From Suillus spraguei (lineage: Eukaryota > Basidiomycota > Agaricomycetes > Boletales > Suillaceae), in contig JABCPU010000251.1 in assembly GCA_016800925.1 (NCBI GenBank), positions 36,398 through 100,397 of the forward strand: 64,000 nucleotides of DNA, in the 5' to 3' direction. Made by a program: the position numbers and the translations under genes. Shown here piece after piece: positions 1 through 11,971 of the stretch (the first letter of the stretch is position 1; each line of letters begins with the position of its first letter). The notes under the pieces were generated by a model, which ran no database searches, was not told the DNA's origin, and saw nothing but the letters and a program-made list of their open reading frames with translations.

Positions 1-2
1 TT

Positions 3-1476
3 TTCCTTCAGCCTTCCAACCGCGTTCTCATACAGCCATTGTTGGACGTGATGTTAAAACATCTGTCAGACCCAAAAGAACTCAGCCATCACATCATGCG
101 TTCGCCCTCTGTGATTACCGAGGCGGCTGCCAGAAAGTGGCTCGCCTTTGACAAGCAAATTCTCGGTCAGATTCTGGTCGCCTTTCTCCTAACATGCGGG
201 ATACCTCCACTACACTGGCAATTTCGGACCTTTCAATTCCAGTTAGATAGCGATACTGGCATCCCTCGTAATCTCTATCTTCTAGGCTCCGAGCTTGTTA
301 TAGGTCACCCGGCGGCCAGACAACCCAACCAAGTCTTGCAAGAGTGGCTGTGGGCCTTTCCTCACAGTCTCGCTCCGCTTATTTTGTTTTACCTTGCAAT
401 AATACGGCCTAGCGTCGTTTACATCACAGGCCTTCTTCATTATGTCAACGACGATCACAGAACTCATATTTTTGCTCATACTTTTCCTACTACTCGCCTT
501 GAATTTCCCGGAGTTTGGAATGGAAGCGATGTCAATAACTTGCTGCAGGTCTACACGTCCTCTCTACCAGTTCTGTTATCATGCGGACTTCTGCGGAACG
601 TGATATCTGCCTTGTACAATCAGTTCTTCCCAGCGCTTTCCCATGTTGGACCCTCAGACGACTCTATGGTGGATCGCCAGGCCCAACACACAAGAATGAC
701 CGGCAACACTCATTATGGACGGTCTGATCATGTTCCCTTCGCTTTCGGAATGACACTCGAACAGGCTCGCAAATGCATGGCCTCCAGCCAGGCATTGCAT
801 GCCTTCTATGGGTTAGGCAGTCTGGATCATCCATGGGCTGATCGCTTACAAAACTCAGTGTTTCTGGCTGACCTGAGGAACGAGAGTCTGGCTCTTAAAG
901 AAGCAAGGGTTCTTGTCAGAGAGATATATAACTTACACAACTGTCGCTTGCCAGACCAGACAGCTGGCCTTCTAGAGACTGCACCTTACTTGACTCTCAA
1001 AGACGTAAGTGAATTATAGGTTTGGCGTTCATTGTCCTTGATGTTTTCACCAGGGGGTTATCGGAGATGAGGTGCTTCGACGGGTGATGCATGCAGTGTT
1101 ATTCGGTGACTCCAGACCCAATATTCTCGATCGTCCTTCTGGAGGAGGATACCTGATCGTTGATGCATCAACCGCTGTGGTACAGGTGAGCAGCATTTCG
1201 ATATTATTGTGAAGAAATGCTCCTAAATGATTTAAGATTGTCAAAGCTGTGGAGGAAGTAGAATCCGGAGTCCAGTTTCATTCTCCAAGACACATAGACA
1301 TCGGCACCATCATTCACTTCGACGAAGTAGCAACCCAAGCCCAATGGCACCTCGCTGCACTAAAAGATGAATTTCCTACTTCATGGATGGAACTATGTAC
1401 TGATATTCACAGGCTCTATCAGAAGCCAGGCGTAGCGAGAGAGATGTCATGGGTTGTGAGAGGAGTTCCTGGATAA
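3..1476 (+). CDS. OrsD-like family protein, C-terminal part (5' end outside window)
   Basis: The reading frame is already open at the first bases and aligns from there with the middle of the protein at 7790-11645, so the start lies upstream of the window. Exons are 3-1004, 1054-1185 and 1237-1476; both introns (GTAAGT...CAG and GTGAGC...AAG) fall at the same places and in the same phase as in the paralogue. Shared blocks include FLQPSNR near the start, RNLYLLGSELVIG in the middle and IIHFDEV near the C-terminus. This copy has an NTHYGRSDH block where the other has lost the tyrosine. I recall such proteins from Agaricomycetes, with an OrsD-like N-terminus and often next to RecQ-like helicases; that family link is from memory. 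Molecular function is not known. Alternative: a remnant of a mobile or subtelomeric element. Confidence 0.65.
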
Positions 1477-3189
1477 ATATATATGTTCACATATGCAGGT
1501 GTGGTGATGATTATTTAGTCTCGCTCGTCCTAGCTTTACATAATCAAGACCTTTCGGTAACGGCGCTTAGCCGCTCCAAGTGCCACTTTAATAAATTGCG
1601 CAATACAACATCGAGTGCGCGAGACACAACACCGAGTGCGCGGTACACAACATGTTCCAAAACTTTGGCGTCAACTTGTATCACAGCAGAAAGAGTTTGG
1701 GGTAGCAAGTTAAGGTAGCAGCAACGGAAGTTCTATGATTATTACTATGAAAGACACTAAGTAGATGCGTCTCATAATCGCACGCTCCATAATCGTTTAC
1801 TCTGACTACCACTATTGGTAGGCATCTTGCACTTGATCAACAAGCCATATATACGTTTGTCCATCAGTGGGAGGTGGACTCGGTCGGATCATCCTGAACT
1901 CACTGAGACGGTTATTCAAAAAGATGAGAAAGCCGTCATGCTAACTTATGACCGGGTTGCTTAGCAGCCCTGAGTGGAGCATGGGGCCGAGTAACACTGA
2001 GCCTGGATCACTATAAGAAATCAGCATGGTCAATTGTGAAGATAATAGTATAGCGGTATACATGGTAGCACAAGATCGTCAATCAATAGCTGTATGCTGC
2101 GAGAGGTGACAGACGCTCGTCATCGCAGCTCGGTGACTGATAAGAGCATGAAGCGAGCAAGATGAGTGGATCGTGACTCGTGAGCCTGCGAACCTTGACA
2201 CGTGAAATACGGCCTTTGTAAGCTCCCCCACATGAAGATCCTCCAGGACGTGTTTCCTTGAGACGGACCCTTTGGTCTATGCACGTATTCAGTCCGATCA
2301 CGCTCCGAAGGTCTGTCTCTTCTCCTTGATCCTCAACCTTCCAGAAGCCCGTACTCTTGGCTTCTTCTGAGTCACGTGCTCGGTCCAGACCCGCGCCCTT
2401 CCCGCGCAGGACCAGCAAAGACCAGACCTTCCCACACAAACCGAATCAATTTCTGACGAACTTTCGTCTGATTCGTTTCTTAAAGCTTCTCACCTTCTCC
2501 TCAGCAGCCGTGTCACCAATCGGCACTCTCTATACTCAATATTTGTCTCTCTGACCTCTACAGCTAATATTAAGTCACTTCATCTTCATTTGAACGAGCG
2601 ACAATACAAAGGCTCCGAGCTTCCATTCTAGGATACTTTGCGCGCCCAAATATCATAACAAACGGGACACTTTTGTTTGTCCAGCAACTAAACAAAAGCG
2701 GTGAGGGGAACAAAATCAAATTTGGTCTATCGATATGAAAGTTGCTGTAAAGTGGAATCATATGATATTGATCAATGGTTATCTACATACTATTAGCGTA
2801 GGCCTCACCAATTCCTACATCATGAATTTTGTAATGAACACCTAATATAATAATAATTAAATATTTGAACGTCTTCGTCGGAACTCATCAAAGTCCACAC
2901 TGCAGACAAGCCCTTGAGGCTTGAGCCTCAGGTATTTTTCTATAAGAAGGCTGTCACTCACTGCGGAAACAAGATTTTAGCCAGATCTTGAGAAGACAGT
3001 GCAGAACTTTCTCACTCCTCTGATGCGGTGACCAAACATGTGACTGCCTGTTATAGGTCTTGTCACGGTGAGTAACTTCCATAAAGTCTGCTTATCATAT
3101 CACAAACGCGGACCTCAGTTATCCATACTGCACCCTATACCCCCAGCACAGCCCACAGGGCACTGCGGAGTCCCCGCTATTTGTTGCAG
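1477..3189. other. Intergenic stretch, no gene recognised
   Basis: Only short, unconvincing reading frames are present. Around 1600-1650 a roughly 20-bp motif containing GAGTGCGCG is repeated in tandem about twice. The stretch from about 2900 probably contains the promoter of the kinase gene. Confidence 0.5.
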
Positions 3190-3197
3190 TATATAAT
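3190..3197 (+). promoter_or_regulatory. TATA-like box of the tandem-kinase gene
   Basis: TATATAAT lies 50 bp before the proposed ATG at 3247 and is followed by a pyrimidine-rich stretch (CTCTTCTCTCATTC), the usual look of a fungal core promoter. The assignment depends on the proposed first exon being right. Confidence 0.35.
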
Positions 3198-3246
3198 TAT
3201 AGCTCTTCTCTCATTCAAGTAATCCTTGCACCGAAGAATTTACCTC

Positions 3247-6200
3247 ATGAACCAGTCCAACGTTGTGAGTCAATCTTGATCTTGTGCTTACTTTGACTGA
3301 GTAACACGGGCAGGAGAGCAAGGGTATTGTGTTCAAAATCAGACCAAACGTTATCCCTGCCACAGCCATCCAAAGACTGGAGCTATTTCCCATCAGTTCC
3401 GGAGGGTTGAGTGATATCTGGAAATGTTGTATGTTTACACAATCTGAGACTCGTCCTGTAAGTTTGCAGTCAGGTAGTTCAATGACAGTGTTATTTATCA
3501 CAACAAAGGTCGCGATCAAAGCTGTCAGGGCCCCTCACCACTTGGATAGAGAACCAGAAGTAGTACGAACATTTGGCCAGGTTCGGCTTAAGTATTTCAT
3601 CATTATAAATTATATTGGCTGATAGATTCACTCACCAGAGGATTCGTCGTGAGGCCTACTTTTGGATTCAATTGTCACACGACAGCATTCTTCCTCTTGA
3701 AGGTGTCACCGATGGATTTGGGCCACTTCCCGCCTTTGTCACTCCATGGATGGAAAATGGATCATTAAATGAGTATTTGAGACCGGAGGTCAATCTTTCG
3801 AGAGAGAAGAAGTTGACTATGGTATGTATCCTTTTGTGGAGACAAGTTGAGTGCTGACTTGACACGTCAGATTAGAGAGGTGGCAGCAGGTCTTCAGTAT
3901 TGTGAGTAAGCAATCAGCTCTTGCATTTCGGTTGATTTATATCCTGTAGTGCATGACAAAGATATTGTCCATGGTGACCTTACTGGTGTAGGCGTTGTTT
4001 ACTACCTTACTCTAGCTAGAAATGACGATTTTATAAATTAGGCCAATATCCTGGTCAGCGGTGATGGGACGCTCTATATTAGTTTACCCAATATCCTCAC
4101 AGAACCACCGAAGAACTTCTGTCACACAGGCAGTGTCCGGTGGATGGCACCAGAGATATTTACTATGAACGACACTAAGCCAACCAAGGCCTGCGATATT
4201 TACTCCTATGGCTGTGTAGTGATGCAGGTGGACCACATGTTCCCGCCCAATTTTATGTCACTGATACATCGCAGGTATTTTCTAGATGTCAGCCTTATCA
4301 TGGTATAATGAGCTCTTTTGCTGTTTTGAATGCGAAGATGCAGGGGATCAAACCGTTCTCCCAGTTGGCTGGTATTGACGAAGACATCCAGGTAGTTGCA
4401 AATCAATGTTGGGCAAGCGAGATCGAACAGCGTCCGTTGGTTGCCAATATTGTGGGCTTCTGCTGGTTATGGACCAACATCTCGGAGACTATCAAGAAGT
4501 TTTTATCCCACTCTGCAGTCAAATTAATCCCACAAACGGCTCTTTCAAACTGTGACCGTGGCTCCGATAGTTTCAGCCACCCCGGTTCAACTTTGCAATG
4601 TGAGTGGTCGCGGGAGTCAGGTATAACCAAGGTCAGTGCATTCATATGGATTGTTAGTACTATGCATAACAGATCAGTCGACAGGTTGCTGTTAAGTCTT
4701 TCATGGACGTCATCAACAATCAGAATGATTTGGACAAAATATGCAATGTAAGTCAACTCACACTTCAGTATATCTATACAGAAACATGGTCACTGAATCA
4801 TGAATGATTCCACAGAGGATTCGTCGTGAACTATCCGTCAGGGAAAAGTTGAAGCGCAAGACCATCCTCCCCCTCTATGGCATGACGATTGGTTTCGGAA
4901 TTCTCCCCTCCTTTGTACATCCATGGATGGGAGGCGGTTCATTGCATGATTACCTGAAAAAAGAGCACTTGAATTTACCTTCGCGAGAGAAGCGTGATAT
5001 AGTAAGTTGATGTTTCATGCTATCGTCAAGTCCTTCTCCTCTGACCGCCAAAGGGCAGCTGGTCCAGGTGGCGGATGGGATCAAATATCGTTAGTATTTC
5101 CCGTAGATGTTCAAGTAGAGAATTTACGCGGGCCTTAGTGCACAAGCAGGGTGTTGCGCATGGAAATATAACTGGCGTATGTTTTGATTATTTACCAAGT
5201 CATGTGCCGAAGATTCTTACTGCACCCACAGGATAGCATCCTCCTTGACACCTCAGGCCAAGTACGGATCGCGGACTTCAGCCATTCCATCATCTTGGCT
5301 GAAGCCGATAATCGCATATTCAATGAGCAGCTCCCTGGACATCCCAGGTACATTCCCCCGAACACATCCAGCCAGGAACGCCAAGGGCAACCAAAGCAGG
5401 AGATGTGTATTCATTTGGCTGTATTGCGGTTCTGGTGCGTTACGCAACGCATCAACTTGCGATGAATTTTATATTAGCGTACTCCAGGTATTGACAGGAA
5501 AGGTGCCGTACTGGTGGGTAGTCGAAGAAAGCCAAGTGCTTGTGGAAAAAGCTTGGCGCACAGAGCCTTTTCTTCTGACTCCGAACATGATGGAGGTACG
5601 ATACTTGCAAAGTTTTTTCTATGCCAACTTCAAAGAGCTTTTAATTCAAAGGTTGATAAAGAGCTGTTGAACTTGGTGCGACAGTGCCTGTTGGAGGAGA
5701 AAATCCGTCCTTCAATCGAGAAGGTTCTCTACTTGATCTTAGTCCAAAGTTTCGGGTGAGCTATCTTTGTTACATGCCACTGCTGAGCTCACCATCATCA
5801 CCAGCCCTGTGGATCTGACGAACTCAATCCAACGACTCGACAAAGATCGCTTCTGCTTCGGAGGATTTGCAAATGTTCACTCATGCCGGATCCGTCTAGC
5901 AGAAATCGATGGGAGCGTCCAAGAAAAAATTTCCCGCTACTACCAGCACCCTTTAACAACAGATTGCGTTGATGTAAGTAGCTTATTTGTTTTCATCTGC
6001 ATTTTTCACAACAATTTAGGTCGCAGCTAAGGAAATAATCTTGGTCAATGATCCGGACATCTTGAAGATCATCAATGTCAGTAGCCAATGGTATGCATTC
6101 TGCCTTCATCCATCTGACCTGGGTCCGTCAGCGATTGTTCAGAGAAATCAAAACATGGTTGAAGCTCGAGCACCAAAATATTGTTCCCCTCTGGGGCGTT

Positions 6201-7037
6201 ACAGAAGGATTTGGCCCCCTCCCAGCACTTCTCTCACCATGGGTAGAAAACGGCACTCTGACCGAATACCTTCAGCACAAGCACGAGACACTTTTTGATA
6301 ACGAAAAGTTTGCACTGGTTCGCTGGATCGTCTCTTGCCCCATATCAGCAATGCTAATGTCTCTTTAGCTCGGGGATGTGGCTCGCGGACTTCAATACCG
6401 TATGTCCAGTGCCTTGATGCTAGCGTGAAATGGGAGTCAGCTAACACTAACACTTCGGGCAGTCCATTCGCAGTCAATTGTCCATGGAGACCTGACTGGT
6501 GTACGTACGTGTTAATGAAATCTATGAGCGTTCATCTGAAGCATCTTTAGAACAATGTCCTCGTCCACAAGAACGGAAAGGCAAGCCTCACCGATTTCGG
6601 TCTCTCCGCCCTCCTTCCAGGAAGAATGAGTCAGGCATTGTTGCCTATCAATCCTGCATGCACGGCGCAGTACATGGCACCAGAATACTTGATATTCGAT
6701 GCCAAAGGTAGCTTTGCACCGGACTTCACCTGGAAGGGCGATGTATACTCCTTTGGAGGGATCATGCTGCAGGCATGTGGCATAGATTATTCTCACTCAA
6801 TCAGCTCAGCTCACATTGTTGCAGGTTTTGGAGGGCAAGGTCCCATACCATTATATTCTCAAATATGAATCCATAATTTATTCTATACTGAAAGGAATAA
6901 GGCCTAAGAGGCCGCCTGGTTTTGTCATCATTGATGGGGACTGGCATTTCATACAGAGATGTTGGTTAGAAGATGCGGAGTGTCGGCCCTCTACTGAAGA
7001 TATCTTGGGATTTGTGGAAGAACGGGCTGGAATTTAA
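3247..7037 (+). CDS. Three tandem TKL-type kinase domains (pseudokinase-pseudokinase-kinase)
   Basis: Exons by splice signals: 3247-3264, 3314-3457, 3509-3580, 3639-3821, 3871-3901, 3950-3987, 4042-4227, 4275-4631, 4685-4747, 4816-5001, 5059-5089, 5139-5176, 5232-5434, 5488-5595, 5652-5755, 5805-5973, 6020-6076, 6132-6317, 6369-6399, 6463-6500, 6551-6772, 6825-7037. Domain 1 has VAIK (Lys codon 3518) and HGDLTGAN but SLP instead of DFG. Domain 2 has VAVK, HGN instead of HGD and DFS instead of DFG. Domain 3 has GGFANV, VAAK, HGDLTGNN, DFG and APE, so only it should be catalytic. Domain 1 runs into domain 2 within one exon, and the 2-to-3 junction splices in phase (GG|C), so I read one gene of about 892 residues. 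One base is missing in a C tract at 5355-5359. The intron after 6772 is GC-AG. Substrate unknown; the pseudokinases may regulate the third domain (inference). Confidence 0.75.
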
Positions 7038-7400
7038 CTATAATCGATGTTGGTTACTTTGTATTTGTCCGTCATTTAAACTGTATTTGTGACAGCGCTA
7101 CTTGTTACAGGAGGATCGGACACGATATCTTTGCTATGTAAATTGAGGCCGCGGCTGTCTTTCTTGTACTGGCCTACCCCCTTCACCTTGACTTGCCTTG
7201 ATCAACGGCTGAAAGATGCACTAATTGGTTTCTGCACCGGAGGGTAAAGCCCCATGCTCCATCCAGGGCTAGCAACCTGGTTATTTACATGACAGCTTTT
7301 TCGTCTTTTTGAATAATTGTCTCATGAGTGCGCTCGATATATGACAACATATACTAGTAAGGGAGTTAGGGCAATTACAACCTCTGCACTGCAGATTCAG
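7038..7400. other. 3' flank of kinase gene, no feature recognised
   Basis: AT-rich sequence following the kinase stop codon; it probably contains its 3' UTR. No open frame or repeat of note was seen. Confidence 0.4.
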
Positions 7401-7667
7401 TTACTGGAACATCCGCTGCTGTGAGCAGACGAGGTCGTCCACTTTCCAAGGGTCTTCGAACAACAGAGCCTGTGAGACGAGAGAGCCAAAGAACTCGGTT
7501 AACAGTTCGGTGCTTGTGTGAGTGGCTTGTGCTATGCCACTAAATGTCATATGGGCAGACATGGTCACCCATTGCTGTTTTACAGCTGCTGGAATATGAC
7601 GGCAGTTTCCAGGCATGGCAGTGAATTGATTAGTCTCTGATATTGTAGCCGTGAGAACGAGAGACAC
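7401..7667 (-). pseudogene. Remnant of a Tc1-like transposase DNA-binding (HTH) region
   Basis: An 88-codon minus-strand frame contains MPGNCRHIPAAVKQQWVTMS and later GSLVSQALL. In basidiomycete Tc1-like transposases I recall MPGN-R-HI-x-VK openings followed by a helix-turn-helix and GS-V linker. Nothing of the DDE catalytic region is next to it and no terminal repeats were found, so this would be a small relic. The match is from memory and weak. Confidence 0.35.
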
Positions 7668-7789
7668 ACATATTATAGTGGGAATCAGTCACTCTGAGTC
7701 CCATTAGTAACTAAGTAACTGTACATTTCCTGGAATTCAACCGTTTTAGGCCCGAGTTTGGATATTTCGGTGAATTTCGGTTTGCCCTG

Positions 7790-10700
7790 ATGCTGGCGTC
7801 ATTTTCCATAGGCCTCACTATTGACATGTCCGCAGCAAAGCGCAGACAGCCCAAAGCCATGCAATGCAATGATAATGTCCCAAAGCGCCCTCACCTGTTT
7901 GGGTCTTCCAAGTCACATCCCATGTTAAATAATGAGCCTACCTGTTGTGAGCACTCCCATACTCCAATCCACTCGGGACCACTCTTCTCCTCTCCTACCT
8001 CCAGTTGTCCCTTGCTTGAACTGTTGGGAATCTCATTTGGGTCATACGGCTTCGTCTGTGAGATCAATTCTACTCTAGTGCCAGCCAACGTTTTGGGTAC
8101 CCATGTCGGGCATCATCACCATAAACGTAGACTCTCAAACAGAATGACAGTGTACAGAGAGGGTCTAGTCAATCATCTACTCAATAGCCATAGACTCACG
8201 GAAGCAACACCCTGTCCTAGCCCCACCGGTGACCTATCTGGTCCTATCCCGGGTCTTGAGCCATTGTGGGCAGCATTGTGTCCGCACCCTGGTTGCTCTT
8301 CTTGGTCTTTGATGCAGACATCGAGAGGTTCTCTCAAGTCTCAGCAAAAAAATTCTAGAATTCATGTCTCCTCAGCTCATCCTGAGCACGCAGCCAGTTA
8401 TCTAGCTGATGTTTTTGAAGCTCGATGGATCTATCGTCCATTCCAAAAATCTCTGAACTCAGAAGACCCACTCAGTTGGACTGTATGGCCTTTGGCCGAA
8501 TGGTACATTCCACCGCTTGCTGTAGAAGACATACACAGGTCCTGCCCCTTGCAGACCTCCTCTGATCTCATGCCGACAATTCCTCTCTCCCCCCAATATC
8601 TGATTAACCTCCGGTGGCCCGACTTCATTGCTAGCTTGGGTGCACAGGCAGACTCTCTTCGTGGGCTGACGAAGCTTAGGTCTAAGAAGGAAGCACGATC
8701 CTTGATGGGAGTGGAAAGGCAACTTGAGCTTGGCCTCATCACCGTTCGAAAACTTTTCAGGTCATATCTAGTCGACATCCAGACCTATCTCTCCTCTAAA
8801 GGAGATACGCAGTTTCGTCAAGCAGTGACGTTGCAGTGAGTACCCTTCTCATCCGTTTATGCATAGCTCATGATTACACAGTACCAAAGCGCACTTCAGA
8901 GAATTGAGTCGAGCTTCCTACTACACCTACTCCAGACCTCTGTCTCGCTGCATATGCATGCTTATCAGATGGACCCATGCAGAGCACACCGGGGTTTTGG
9001 CGTCATTCGGCACTCTTCACATTAGACGGAGTCTGGCCCAGGAGTATGCCGCCAACATGCTCTACGATTACCTCATTCAAACTAAGACTCCCCGTCCTGC
9101 TGCGCTTCTCCAGCTTCTGCATCAACTACTCGTAACCCTCATCAAGCAGAAATTTACGAACCTAGAAACAATGGCGTGCCCAACAGACTACGCCCTATGT
9201 ATTGGCTCACTGGCTCACAATGGCGGCTTTCTGCTTGCTGCCGCCACCACCAAGACTTGTGCTGTGCTGCAGCACAACTTCTACACCGTCATCATCCACT
9301 CTGCTCGGCTTGAGGACCATGGCTATCAACGTTTTATTCCCTTTAATTTAGATAACTTCACCAGGGATCCTGTACCGGATGCAGCTGAAGCGTCTCAGTC
9401 TATGGAGGAGTCGGCTGCTGCTCCAGATGAGGGAGAAAGCCCTGATGATATTGCGGTTGTGCGATACCAGGAAGTCGAGGAAGAGTTTGTAGATGGTCAT
9501 GACGACGGTATAGATGCAGAGGAGGGAGAGTCTATGTCACCACATGAAGCTGAAGGCGGGTGGGACTTTGAACAAGAAGAAACCTTTCATTGTTACTATC
9601 TAAACGGCGACACTGCAGGGAACCTAGGTGAGGCACAAGTTCGGGATGCCATACAGTACGCTGATATGAGTGACATATTCAGATACATACTATGATGCGC
9701 GGTCTTCTCTTCCAGCTCAACGTTGCCCAGCAAAAAGTGTAACCGGAAAAGCTCAAGCTCCTGGATCTTCGTCTGTCTTAAAGTAAGCTGGTTTATAATA
9801 TTTATTACGCTTATCTACATAACCTACAGCATTTTGGCGGAGAATCTACCCTACCTTCAGCCTTTGCTCGCCAGTCATCCCTCGTTCGCCACACCATACA
9901 ATCAACTCAAAACAGTCTGGTTCGCTGCAAGGCCAAATGCGTTCAAGGAGCAGAGAGACTACGGTTTTATCTTTGCTGAAAATGGCACTGCCATTGCCAT
10001 GCGAGACGGTGACGACATCTCCCAGAGTATCCTGTTTTCTGATCTTGGGAGATTGGCTAAGACTGCAATAGCGGATGTATCAGCGCAAATACTGGAGTGC
10101 TTACCAGACGGTTGCCAGGGCCTTCTTGAACAATTTTATGGCATTTTCAGCCAACTAGCGGACGACCTTAGTAGTCCCGATGCCATTTTCCTTCAACCTT
10201 CCAACCGCATTCTTCTACAGCCATTGTTGGACATGATGTTACAACGTCTGACGGATCCAGCAGAACACAAACATCACATCATGTGTTCTTCCTCTTTGAT
10301 CAATGAGGAGTGCGCAAAGCACTGGCTGGATTTTGATGAACGAATTCTTGGTCAAACTATTGTCGCATTTCTCCTGACATGCGGTGTTCCTCCTCGTCAC
10401 TGGCAATTTCGATCCTTACTATTCCAGTCAGATAGCAGCACCTGCAGTGTTCGTAATCTTTATCTACTAGGGTCGGAGCTTGTTATAGGGAACCCGGAGG
10501 CAAAGCAAATCAATCAAGTTACACGAGAGTGCCTATGGGCATTCCCTCCTAGCCTTGCCCCGCTCATCTCTTTCTACCTGGCTATAGTACGACCTTCTGT
10601 GATCCGCATCTCAAGCCTTATTCATCACGTCAACCAAGCTCACCGGACACATATCTTTTCCCATACATTTACTAGGACCCGCCTTGAATTCCCTCACATT

Positions 10701-11645
10701 TGGAATGGTAGTGATGTTAACGCTGCGCTGTTGGCGCACACGTCCTCCCTCGATGTTCGGTTAACATGCAGTCTTCTACGAAATGCGGTCACAGCAATGT
10801 ACCATCAGTTCTTTCCGACTCTCTCGCAATCTGAATCCTTAAGCGCTCGACTGGTTCCAAAGACAGGCAGTAATCGTCATCAACCCTCAAATCATGTTCC
10901 CCCTGCTTTAGGGATGTCATTTGAACAGGCTCGGAAATTTATCTCCTCTAGCCATGTCCTGCAGGCGTTATACGGGCTACGGTGTCCGGACGATCACGCG
11001 GACGGGGATTCGGCCATTCTTGGTAACTCAAAGAACGTAAGGCTTGCTTTGAGGGAAGCGCGGTTTTGCATCCGAGAAGAATATGACCTATACAGTGCAC
11101 AGCTGCCTGCTATGTCAGGGAAGGCGGCTAGCATTTTAGATGCCGCACCATACATATGTCTCAAAGAGGTAAGGAAGGAACACCAACAGTCGACTCAGTT
11201 CTCATCTAACTTTACTCAGAGTATGATTGGTGATAATGTGCTTCGACGCGTATTGCACGTGGTTTTATTTGGTGATTCCAAACCGTCTGTTCTTGATCGT
11301 CCTCCTCCAGGAGGGTACCTGATTACTGATGTATCTCGCGCAGTGGTTCAGGTGAGAGTTGAACTTATTCATCTCTTTCATAAGACTTAGTTAGCTCTCA
11401 AGATTATACAGGCTATTGAGGAGCAAGAACATGGATTTGAGTATGATTTGACTCGACAAATAGATATTGATGCCATCATCCACTTCGACGAAGTAGAGAA
11501 AAAAGCACGAACATATCTAGCAACACTAAAAGATGACTATCCTAATTTATGGATTCAACTATGCTTCGAGGTCCATGAGCTCTATCAGAAGGCTCCGGGG
11601 GCAGATGGAGAAAGGAGTTGGGTATTGAGAGGTATTCCTACATAA
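7790..11645 (+). CDS. OrsD-like family protein, full length (about 1187 aa)
   Basis: What look like three or four separate frames join into one gene: exons 7790-8835, 8882-9627, 9716-9782, 9830-11168, 11220-11351, 11412-11645, total 3564 nt, all phases consistent. The N-terminal third has Cys/His pairs (CPHPGC...HVSSAHPEH) like the degenerate zinc fingers of OrsD-type proteins. Next come a conserved helical part (RWTHAEHTGVLASF) and an acidic linker (about 9390-9600). The rest is the block shared with the partial paralogue at 3-1476. A second in-frame ATG at 7826 could be the true start. The family is often found near RecQ-like helicases in these fungi (from memory), but no helicase follows here. 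No enzymatic function can be assigned. Where the paralogue has HYG this protein has HQP. Confidence 0.65.
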
Positions 11646-11971
11646 ATGCTTTCTTATACGACCACTAAGACTATAGGACATTCATAATCGATTCCTCAGG
11701 TTGTGCGTGAATCATCGTCCTTGGTACATTTGGCGACAAGTGTGTCGACATCTTCTCTGAGACAAGGTAAACAAAAAATTGAGCCAGACGAAGAATGACG
11801 CGAGCATCTAGAGAAACTCGACAATCAGGAAGTGGCATCGTTGAAAGACTCTAAAAATTCAATGAACACAGCAACTATAATGCAAAGTTTGTGAACCGAC
11901 TCGCGCGGAACATATCAATATGCTTATCCTACATTTGAAATAGCACGACAGAATAATTTCTGGATAAGATG
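11646..11971. other. Convergent intergenic stretch
   Basis: Sequence between the stop of the plus-strand OrsD-like gene and the stop of the minus-strand WW gene. It should hold both 3' UTRs. No further feature seen. Confidence 0.4.

Noticed and set aside
2083..2439. 118-codon minus-strand ORF
   Set aside because: No recognisable motif, no splice partners, overlapped by an equally unsupported plus-strand frame.
3329..7037. Three independent single-domain kinase genes
   Set aside because: Domain 1 and 2 share an exon, and the domain 2-3 intron keeps the frame; the summed exons give a whole number of codons once the missing C is counted.
9723..11390. A separate gene starting near 9723 with an N-terminal membrane helix
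   Set aside because: The hydrophobic stretch is translated intron (GTAAGC...CTACAG, 9783-9829); splicing joins it in phase to the upstream exons.
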